From positions 1 through 10,464 of the forward strand of contig JAPJMP010000168.1 in the NCBI GenBank assembly GCA_026461645.1: 10,464 bases of DNA, written 5' to 3'. The notes beneath the pieces are model-generated. The model was not told the DNA's origin, made no database searches, and saw only the letters and a program-made list of their open reading frames with translations. Positions 1 through 5,706 of this stretch are shown in pieces. A program made the translations under genes and the position numbers. Within the stretch, counting starts at the first letter, position 1. Each line of letters starts with the position of its first letter. The stretch is from Burkholderiales bacterium (GTDB taxonomy: Bacteria > Pseudomonadota > Gammaproteobacteria > Burkholderiales > UBA11063).

Positions 1-2780
1 CTATTTTTATTTTCAATTAACTGTTGCACTGTGCCACTAAAAATAATTTGTCCGCCACCGCCACCACCTTCAGGTCCAAGATCAATAATCCAATCAGCCG
101 TCTTAATTACATCAAGATTGTGTTCAATAACAATTACGGTATTGCCATGCTCAGTAAATTTATGCAATACATTTAATAGTAGATTAATATCATGAAAATG
201 TAACCCAGTTGTTGGTTCATCTAGAATATATAAGGTTTTACCAGTATCACGTTTAGATAATTCTAAAGCTAATTTTATTCGCTGTGCTTCACCACCAGAT
301 AGCGTTGTTGCTGCTTGACCCAAACGAATATATCCGAGACCAACATCAAGTAAAGTTGACAGCTTCTTATAAATTGAGGGAATGCTTTTAAAGAAAATGG
401 CTGCATCCTCAACTGTCAATTGCAAGATTTGATGAATATTTTTACCTTTGTAAAATATCTCTAATGTTTCGCGGTTATATCTTTGCCCATGGCAAGTATC
501 GCATATAACATAAATATCAGGTAAAAAATGCATTTCAACCTTTATTAGACCGTCTCCTTGGCACGCTTCACATCTTCCACCTTTAACGTTGAATGAAAAA
601 CGACCTGGCCCGTAGCCTCTTTCTTTGGCCAAAGGAACTTGTGTAAATAGATCGCGAATAAAGGTAAATAATCCTGTATAAGTTGCCGGATTTGAACGCG
701 GAGTTCTGCCAATTGGACTTTGATCAACATTAATTACTTTATCAAAATTTTCAGCACCAATTATTTCTTCAAAGTGAGAAGGTGTTTCATTGCTGCCATA
801 AAGTTTTTGTGCCATAGCGCGAAATAAAGTATCATTAATTAAAGTTGATTTACCAGAACCAGATACTCCTGTGACGCAAATAAAATTTCCAATAGGTAGT
901 TTTAAGTTAACATTTTTTAGATTGTTACCACTAGCATTTTTAATTTCTAAAAAACCCTTATTTTGCTTTTTTCTGTTTTTTGGAATAGCAATTTTCTTTT
1001 TGCCACTAAGAAATTGGCCAGTGATTGAAGCTTTATTACTCAGAATATCTTTTAATTTTCCTTGGGCTATAATTTTACCGCCATGTTCGCCAGCTCCAGG
1101 GCCAATATCCACAATATAATCAGCAGCCCGAATTGCATCTTCATCATGCTCAACCACGATTACTGTGTTGCCTAAATCGCGTAATTTGGTTAAAGTACCA
1201 ATTAATCTATCGTTGTCACGTTGATGTAAACCAATTGATGGTTCATCTAACACATACATGACTCCGGTTAGGCCAGAACCAATTTGGCTCGCTAATCTAA
1301 TTCGTTGTGCCTCACCACCGGATAGGGTGTCTGCTGAACGATTAAGAGTAATATAATCCAATCCAACATCCAATAAGAAACCAATGCGGTTTTTAATTTC
1401 CTTAATGATTTTGTCGCCAATTGACAATTTATTACCTACTAATTTTATATTGGTAAAAAAATCAAACAATTGTTTCAATTGCCAGGTGGTGATGGTTGGT
1501 AAATTAATGTCGTTAATTAACACACAACGCGCTTCTTTTCTTAATCTTGAACCGTTGCAGTCAGGACAAATTTTATTATTTTGAAACTTAGATAGTTCAT
1601 CTTTAATTATTTGACTATCGGTTTCATAATAGCGGCGCTCCAATGTATTCATTATGCCTTCAAAGGTAATTTTTTTATTGACCTTTTGATTGCTTTCATT
1701 ATAAACTTTAACTGTTATTAGGTCGTTATTTGAACCATAAAGTAATATATGCTTAATTTTTTCATTTAAATCATTCCAGCTCGAATCTAAATTAAATTTG
1801 TAATGCAAGGATAATGCTTCTAAAGTACCAAAAATATAACTATTTCTTCTTTCCCACCCCTTAATAGCACCATCAATGATTGATAAGTGTGGGTCAAGTA
1901 TTACTTTTTGTGGATCAAAAAAAGTAATTTGTCCAAGACCATCACATTTTTGGCAGGCACCAAGTGGGTTATTAAATGAAAACATTCGTGGTTCAAGTTC
2001 AGATAAGGAATAATCACAGTTAGGGCAAGCAAACACAGTAGAATATAATTTGATATCATTAGTATCTAAGTTTAAAGTTTTAATTTTATTTTGATTATGC
2101 TTTAGTGCAGTTTCAATTGAGTCAGTAATTCTACTTTTGATCGAAGCTGATACTTTAAACCGATCAATAACTAAATCGATATCATGTTTTTTGTTTTTTT
2201 CTAATTTAGGCGTGTTGTCAATATCATAGATAACATTATCAATGCGAACTTTAGTAAAGCCTAATGCTTGTAATGAAGTTAGTAATTCAATATATTCACC
2301 TTTACGATTATTAACGATAGGGGCTAAAATTGCAATTTTAGTGTTGTTCGGATAAGATAAGATGCTGTCAACGATTTGGCTCACAGATTGACTCTCTAGT
2401 TTATTTTGATGAGTTGGACAAAATGGATCACCAATACGTGCATATAATAGTCTTAAATAATCGTAGATTTCAGTAATAGTTCCTACTGTTGAGCGAGGAT
2501 TATGTGAGGTGGCTTTTTGTTCAATTGAAATAGCTGGTGACAACCCCTCAATTAAATCAACTTCAGGCTTGTCCATTTGTTGTAGAAATTGCCTAGCATA
2601 GGCCGACAATGATTCGACATATCTTCTTTGCCCTTCAGCATATAATGTATCAAAAGCAAGCGATGATTTACCAGATCCGGATAAACCAGTTAGAATAATT
2701 AGTTTATTTTTCGGTAAATCTAAATTAATATTTTTAAGATTATGCGTTCTGGCACCACGAATTATTATTTTATCAATCAT
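1..2780 (-). CDS. uvrA: UvrABC system protein A (excinuclease ABC subunit A), 3' end cut by window
   Basis: UvrA is the cytoplasmic ATPase that dimerises, scans DNA for bulky lesions with UvrB and loads UvrB for nucleotide excision repair. The minus-strand frame is open for 926 codons from ATG 2780-2778 and runs off the left edge; E. coli UvrA has 940 residues, so only a short tail should be missing. Both ABC modules are visible. Module one has Walker [10 protein letters not shown] (residues 32-40), a zinc module of CPNC (252-255) and CQKC (276-279), the ABC signature [12 protein letters not shown] from 486, then LDEPSIGLH. Module two has Walker [10 protein letters not shown] (638-646), the C-terminal zinc module with Cys737, 740, 760 and 763, the signature LSGGEAQ from 827, then LDEPTTGLH. 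All motifs share one frame, so there is no frameshift. A weak AGGT lies 11 bases before the start. The gene is divergent from mdh. I see no LexA (SOS) box upstream, unlike E. coli uvrA. Identity is essentially certain. Confidence 0.98.
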   Translation of the reverse strand, partial: MIDKIIIRGARTHNLKNINLDLPKNKLIILTGLSGSGKSSLAFDTLYAEGQRRYVESLSAYARQFLQQMDKPEVDLIEGLSPAISIEQKATSHNPRSTVGTITEIYDYLRLLYARIGDPFCPTHQNKLESQSVSQIVDSILSYPNNTKIAILAPIVNNRKGEYIELLTSLQALGFTKVRIDNVIYDIDNTPKLEKNKKHDIDLVIDRFKVSASIKSRITDSIETALKHNQNKIKTLNLDTNDIKLYSTVFACPNCDYSLSELEPRMFSFNNPLGACQKCDGLGQITFFDPQKVILDPHLSIIDGAIKGWERRNSYIFGTLEALSLHYKFNLDSSWNDLNEKIKHILLYGSNNDLITVKVYNESNQKVNKKITFEGIMNTLERRYYETDSQIIKDELSKFQNNKICPDCNGSRLRKEARCVLINDINLPTITTWQLKQLFDFFTNIKLVGNKLSIGDKIIKEIKNRIGFLLDVGLDYITLNRSADTLSGGEAQRIRLASQIGSGLTGVMYVLDEPSIGLHQRDNDRLIGTLTKLRDLGNTVIVVEHDEDAIRAADYIVDIGPGAGEHGGKIIAQGKLKDILSNKASITGQFLSGKKKIAIPKNRKKQNKGFLEIKNASGNNLKNVNLKLPIGNFICVTGVSGSGKSTLINDTLFRAMAQKLYGSNETPSHFEEIIGAENFDKVINVDQSPIGRTPRSNPATYTGLFTFIRDLFTQVPLAKERGYGPGRFSFNVKGGRCEACQGDGLIKVEMHFLPDIYVICDTCHGQRYNRETLEIFYKGKNIHQILQLTVEDAAIFFKSIPSIYKKLSTLLDVGLGYIRLGQAATTLSGGEAQRIKLALELSKRDTGKTLYILDEPTTGLHFHDINLLLNVLHKFTEHGNTVIVIEHNLDVIKTADWIIDLGPEGGGGGGQIIFSGTVQQLIENKN

Positions 2781-2817
2781 TGACAAGATCAACCTATAAG
2801 ATGAATTAAAATATTAC

Positions 2818-2826
2818 ATTTTAGCA
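2818..2826 (-). promoter_or_regulatory. Putative extended -10 promoter of uvrA
   Basis: Read on the minus strand the sequence is TGCTAAAAT: an extended -10 (TGn) joined to a TAAAAT hexamer, preceded by TA. It would start transcription near 2811 and give a leader of about 30 bases before the uvrA ATG. No good -35 hexamer is seen 16-18 bases upstream, as expected of extended -10 promoters. The same 9-mer occurs before mdh. This is a prediction from sequence only. Confidence 0.5.
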
Positions 2827-2912
2827 TATTTGTTCTAAATTTATGAATTTATTAATTTATAATCCTCAACACATTGACAGATGTATGATAATTTTTTGAG
2901 AATATTTGATTA

Positions 2913-2930
2913 GTGTGGCAAATGCTACAC
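2913..2930 (+). other. Small hairpin with 7-bp stem and AAAT loop
   Basis: Arms GTGTGGC and GCTACAC pair fully in plus-strand RNA if one G-U wobble is allowed. No U-run follows, so it is not a standard intrinsic terminator. It lies beyond the proposed uvrA promoter. Its role is unknown. Confidence 0.35.
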
Positions 2931-2976
2931 ATCTTGTGTAACATTAGGTGGCTTCAATTAATAATCAAGTTGATAA

Positions 2977-3016
2977 TAGATGACTAACTACATACACTGA
3001 GTTAGTTAGCCATCTA
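2977..3016 (-). repeat. Imperfect inverted repeat / stem-loop with 14-bp arms
   Basis: Plus-strand arms TAGATGACTAACTA (2977-2990) and TAGTTAGCCATCTA (3003-3016) are reverse complements except at one position, with a 12-base loop. In plus-strand RNA the odd position is an A-C mismatch. In minus-strand RNA it becomes a G-U wobble, so the stem is fully paired only in a minus-strand transcript. A T-run does not follow directly on either side, so a rho-independent terminator is not supported. It may be part of a small RNA or a remnant of a mobile repeat. Confidence 0.45.
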
Positions 3017-3115
3017 AACCATGAAGATAAAAACCATTTTGTTGCTTAGCTGGTTACTTAAATATTGGTTACATTTGTAACATTGATTGTCACTGATTTA
3101 TTTTTTACTTTGTAG

Positions 3116-3370
3116 CGCCTAAAAAGTTCAGCCGCACATAATCATCAGGATGCACATTTTATAGTATTCTTCCATTCCCAAGTTGTCAATAACAAATACT
3201 ATCAACCTACCTTATTACCACTTCCATCTAAGTACTAATCCATAATAATATCAACATTACGACATCCTGATGGCAAGAAAAAAATAGTGCTATCTGAATC
3301 AAACTTTAGTCGAGAGTTTAATCATATGAGCAAATTAGGCATTGTGCTAAAAATGATACTAATCGAATAA
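3116..3370 (+). pseudogene. Possible decayed coding relic, family not recognised
   Basis: One plus-strand frame stays open for 40 codons, meets a single TAA at 3236-3238, then continues for 43 codons to TAA at 3368-3370. In sequence this AT-rich, 85 codons with one interior stop is unusual outside genes, and the conceptual translation has a mixed, protein-like composition (for example HFIVFFHSQVV and then HPDGKKKIVLSESNFSREFN). There is no plausible start codon or ribosome site for the first half, and stops at 3113, 3059 and 3047 close the frame upstream. The opposite strand also has a short readable stretch here, so strand is uncertain. I do not recognise the family. Chance remains quite possible. 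Confidence 0.2.
3161..3189 (-). promoter_or_regulatory. Putative sigma70 promoter on the minus strand inside the spacer
   Basis: On the minus strand a perfect -35 hexamer TTGACA (3189-3184) is followed, after exactly 17 bases, by TACTAT (3166-3161), which matches four of six -10 positions. Transcription would begin near 3154 and run towards uvrA through the stem-loop at 2977-3016. No gene of useful length lies directly downstream before uvrA. The -10 lies inside one arm of an 8-bp inverted repeat (ATAGTATT 3161-3168, AATACTAT 3195-3202), which could be a regulator site or chance. Confidence 0.3.
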
Positions 3371-3372
3371 TA

Positions 3373-3381
3373 TGCTAAAAT
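3373..3381 (+). promoter_or_regulatory. Third copy of extended -10 motif, plus strand
   Basis: TGCTAAAAT, preceded by TA, exactly matches the motifs proposed for uvrA and mdh. If active it would start near 3388 and give mdh a long leader of about 200 bases, including the nested stem-loop at 3428-3470. No -35 hexamer is recognisable. It could be a second mdh promoter, or may have served the relic. Confidence 0.25.
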
Positions 3382-3427
3382 TAATACTTATAGTATGCGG
3401 TTATGCTAGTTATTATTATGGGTAATA

Positions 3428-3470
3428 ATTGTCTTCAATTCAAAAAATTGATGATAAAAATAGAGACAAT
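3428..3470 (+). other. Nested stem-loop upstream of mdh
   Basis: The left arm is a continuous 13 bases, ATTGTCT plus TCAATT (3428-3440), with loop CAAAA. The right arm is AATTGA (3446-3451) and AGACAAT (3464-3470), interrupted by a 12-base bulge. Pairing is AT-rich and therefore weak. If the promoter at 3373 is used, this would lie in the mdh leader. There is no evidence for a riboswitch class. Confidence 0.25.
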
Positions 3471-3547
3471 AATTAGTTGTAATTGGATAATGTAATCTAA
3501 ATATTTTGTAAAATAACACATATTTTTTAATTTGCAAGTGTTTTATT

Positions 3548-3556
3548 TGCTAAAAT
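3548..3556 (+). promoter_or_regulatory. Putative extended -10 promoter of mdh and the downstream operon
   Basis: TGCTAAAAT forms an extended -10 element. The predicted start near 3563 gives a leader of about 24 bases that still contains the GGAG ribosome site. A TTGCAA at 3532-3537 lies too close (13 bases) to act as a normal -35. Because the following genes are tightly packed, this promoter may drive mdh-prfB-thrABC. Confidence 0.5.
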
Positions 3557-3574
3557 ATAGGTTAATTAATTTTT

Positions 3575-3578
3575 GGAG
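3575..3578 (+). promoter_or_regulatory. Ribosome binding site of mdh
   Basis: GGAG sits eight bases before ATG 3587, a standard spacing, and fixes the mdh start. It is the clearest Shine-Dalgarno in the cluster. Confidence 0.75.
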
Positions 3579-3586
3579 TATATTCA

Positions 3587-4570
3587 ATGAAATCACCTAT
3601 TAAAGTTGCTGTTACTGGTGCTGCTGGACAAATTGGTTATAGTATTTTATTTCGTATCGCTAGTGGGTCGATGTTGGGACAAGACCAACCAGTAATTCTA
3701 CAATTATTAGATATTGAGCCATCACTTCCAGCTTTAAAAGGTGTTGTGATGGAACTTGATGATTGTGCTTTTCCTTTACTCCATGGGATAACTGCTAGTT
3801 ATGACCCTTATGCAGCTTTTGCTGATGCTGATATTGCAATTTTAATTGGTGCGCGTCCGCGTTCCAAAGGGATGGAACGTAAAGAATTATTAGAAGCAAA
3901 TGGTGCAATTTTTACCACTCAAGGCAAAGCATTAGCGGCTGTAGCTAAAAAAGATGTTAAAGTTTTAGTTGTAGGAAATCCTGCAAATACCAATTGTTTA
4001 ATTGCTCTTAAAAATGCAAGTTCGTTAAATCCTCAAAACTTTACTGCAATGCTGCGGCTTGATCATAATCGAGCATTAGCTCAGTTAGCGCAAAAAACAG
4101 CAAACCATGTAAATAGTATAAAAAAAATAGTTGTTTGGGGAAATCATTCTTCAACTCAATATCCGGATATTTTTCATGCCAATATAAATGGAACGCCAGC
4201 TTCATCTATGGTTGATCAAGCATGGTTGGAAAATTATTTTATTCCCACCGTGCAAAAAAGGGGTGCGGCGATTATAGATGCGCGTGGTCTATCTTCGGCA
4301 GCTTCTGCAGCAAATGCAGCTATTGACCATATTCGTAATTGGGTGCTGGGTACAACTGAAGGTGATTGGGTAACAATGGGAGTTCCAAGTGATGGTAGTT
4401 ACGGTATACCTGAAGGTGTAATATTTGGTTACCCTGTAACGTGCAATAATGGTAAATACAAAATAGTTCAAGGTCTAAATATTAATGAATTTGGCTTAAA
4501 TAGAATTCAACTAACTCACCAAGAATTACTTGAAGAAAGAAATTCAATAACGCATTTATTAGGTAAATAA
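3587..4570 (+). CDS. mdh: Malate dehydrogenase (NAD-dependent, LDH/MDH superfamily)
   Basis: This cytoplasmic TCA-cycle enzyme interconverts malate plus NAD+ and oxaloacetate plus NADH. The 327 residues match the usual length of the family. The N-terminal Rossmann loop is TGAAGQIG (10-17). Asp42, at the end of the second strand (LQLLDIEP), suits NAD rather than NADP. The substrate loop [11 protein letters not shown] (89-99) supplies Arg92 and Arg98, GNPANTNC covers 130-137, Asp159 and Arg162 lie in RLDHNR (157-162), and the catalytic His187 is in [11 protein letters not shown] (184-194). The form is the cytosolic-type MDH common in Legionella, Coxiella, Xanthomonas and Burkholderia, rather than the E. 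coli type. An oddity is Leu156 where the family signature normally has Thr just before R-L-D. The start is set by GGAG at 3575. prfB begins 25 bases downstream with no terminator between, so co-transcription is likely. Oxaloacetate feeds aspartate and hence the thr genes downstream. Confidence 0.97.
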   Translation: MKSPIKVAVTGAAGQIGYSILFRIASGSMLGQDQPVILQLLDIEPSLPALKGVVMELDDCAFPLLHGITASYDPYAAFADADIAILIGARPRSKGMERKELLEANGAIFTTQGKALAAVAKKDVKVLVVGNPANTNCLIALKNASSLNPQNFTAMLRLDHNRALAQLAQKTANHVNSIKKIVVWGNHSSTQYPDIFHANINGTPASSMVDQAWLENYFIPTVQKRGAAIIDARGLSSAASAANAAIDHIRNWVLGTTEGDWVTMGVPSDGSYGIPEGVIFGYPVTCNNGKYKIVQGLNINEFGLNRIQLTHQELLEERNSITHLLGK

Positions 4571-4595
4571 TTGCAATTTTGTGAAGAATTGAGTA

Positions 4596-5703
4596 ATGAT
4601 AGAATTAGAACAGTTAAATATAATTAATGAACAAATATTAACGTTGTCTTCACGTTTAGAAGAAATTAGGGGGTTTCTTTGATTATAGTGGTAAAAAGGA
4701 AACTCTCAATTTTATAAATTTAGAACTAGAAGATCCATCTATTTGGAATGATCAAGCTCATGCCCAAGATTTAAGTCGCAAAAAAAAGCAGTTAGAAACT
4801 GTAGTTGCACAAATTGACAACTTGAGTTTATTACTATCTGACAGCAAAGAACTACTTCATTTAGCTAGTGAAGAAAATGATGATTCAACTCTAAAGTTAG
4901 TTTTTAGTGATGTAAATAGGCTTAATTTGGAACTTGAAGAACTTGAGTTTAAGCGCATGTTTAATAATCCGATGGATCCAAATAGTTGTTTTATTGATAT
5001 TCAAGCTGGAAGTGGTGGCACTGAGGCGCAGGACTGGGCCGAGATGCTACTTAGAATGTATGCTAGATATTGTGATAAAAAAGGCTATAGCGTTGAGGTT
5101 TTAGAAGAGCAAGCAGGTGATGTTGCGGGGATTAAATCTGCCACGATTAAAGTTATTGGAGATTATGCTTTTGGTTATTTGCGAACTGAAACTGGAGTGC
5201 ATAGATTAGTAAGAAATTCACCTTTTGATGCTAATAATAAAAGGCATACTTCATTTGCTAGTGTTTTTGTTTATCCAGAAGTTGATGATAACATTCAAAT
5301 TAATATTAATCCAGCTGATTTACGTACTGATACATTTAGGGCATCAGGTGCAGGCGGTCAACATATTAATAAAACTGATTCAGCAGTGCGTATAACTCAT
5401 ATTCCAACCAATACAGTGGTACAATGTCAAAGTGATAGGTCACAACATCGTAATCGAGATGAAGCAATGAAAATGCTTAAGGCTAAACTATATGAGCTCG
5501 AATTAAGAAAGAAAGCTAGTGAAAAACAAAAATTAGAAGAGAGCAAAACTGATATAGGATGGGGACACCAAATTAGATCTTATGTTTTTGATCAATCAAG
5601 AATTAAAGATTTACGTACGGGGGTTGAAGTTGGTAATATAAAATCCGTTATGGATGGTGAGCTTGATTTATTTATTCAAGCAAGTCTTAAGCAAAGTGTT
5701 TAA
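4596..5703 (+). CDS. prfB: Peptide chain release factor 2, expressed by programmed +1 frameshift
   Basis: RF2 reads UAA and UGA stop codons in the ribosomal A site and triggers hydrolysis of the finished peptide. Zero frame runs from ATG 4596 for 28 codons, ending ...RGFL, and meets TGA at 4680-4682. Slipping +1 at CTT-T gives Asp-Tyr (DYSGKK...) and an open frame to TAA 5701-5703, making a protein of 368 residues; E. coli RF2 has 365. The coiled-coil N-terminal domain includes LEDPSIWND. The stop-recognition tripeptide SPF is at 208-210 and the catalytic GGQ at 253-255. Residue 249, equivalent to E. coli K-12 Thr246, is Ala, the usual residue in RF2. The start at 4596 has only a weak GAAG upstream. 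An upstream in-frame GTG at 4581 is closed by TGA. A downstream TTG at 4822 would lose the N-terminal domain and is not the start. lysS, a common prfB neighbour, is not next to it; thrA follows after three bases. Confidence 0.97.
4668..4682 (+). promoter_or_regulatory. RF2 programmed +1 frameshift site (internal Shine-Dalgarno plus CTT-TGA)
   Basis: AGGGGG (4668-4673) acts as an internal Shine-Dalgarno, followed by TTT, the slippery CTT at 4677-4679 and TGA at 4680-4682. Spacing is identical to the E. coli element (AGGGGG-TAT-CTT-TGA). When RF2 is scarce, termination at UGA is slow, tRNA-Leu slips from CUU to UUU and full-length RF2 is made, so RF2 limits its own synthesis. The base after TGA is T rather than the common C; Asp is still encoded after the shift (GAT). 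Confidence 0.97.
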
Positions 5704-5706
5704 ATC

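Larger units (their letters stand above)
2781..3586. other. 806-base divergent intergenic spacer between uvrA and mdh
   Basis: No intact gene of convincing length is found on either strand. The spacer holds divergent extended -10 motifs for uvrA and mdh and a third copy at 3373. It also holds two small hairpins (2913-2930 and 2977-3016), the perfect palindrome GTTACA-TT-TGTAAC (3068-3081), a minus-strand sigma70-like promoter (3161-3189), a nested stem-loop (3428-3470) and a frame that looks like a decayed gene (3116-3370). Every other intergenic gap in the window is 25 bases or less, so this stretch is exceptional in length. I recognise no IS ends, tRNA or riboswitch in it. Confidence 0.7.

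Noticed and set aside
1..3. TAG on the minus strand at the left edge as the uvrA stop
   Set aside because: Out of frame: the last complete uvrA codon in the window is at 5-3, so the gene continues past the edge.
545..730. Open frame of 61 codons within uvrA
   Set aside because: On the same strand as uvrA but in another frame, overlapping the uvrA C-terminal zinc module; no family and no ribosome site.
871..1584. Plus-strand open frames at 871-1119 (hydrophobic) and 1384-1584
   Set aside because: Antisense to strongly conserved uvrA ABC motifs; hydrophobic appearance follows from the complement of AT-rich coding sequence.
2874..2902. TTGACA at 2874 on the plus strand as a -35
   Set aside because: No acceptable -10 at 16-18 bases (TGAGAA at 17); no gene follows.
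3021..3080. 19-codon frame MKIKTILLLSWLLKYWLHL, signal-peptide-like
   Set aside because: No Shine-Dalgarno, very short, and Lys/Leu/Ile-rich hydrophobic peptides arise readily in AT-rich DNA; kept only as a possible 5' scrap of the relic.
2937..3084. Direct repeat TGTAACATT at 2937 and 3076
   Set aside because: A 9-base repeat in an 800-base AT-rich spacer is expected by chance.
3143..3272. 10-bp inverted pair CATCAGGATG (3143) and CATCCTGATG (3263)
   Set aside because: Each is itself almost palindromic, the match does not extend beyond ten bases, and no IS-like structure links them.
4289..4471. Minus-strand open frame antisense to mdh
   Set aside because: Shadow of the conserved C-terminal half of mdh; cysteine-rich low-complexity translation.
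4822..5703. Starting prfB at TTG 4822 as a 293-residue protein
   Set aside because: This only reflects the frameshift; homology to RF2 continues upstream to 4681 and, after the +1 shift, to ATG 4596.
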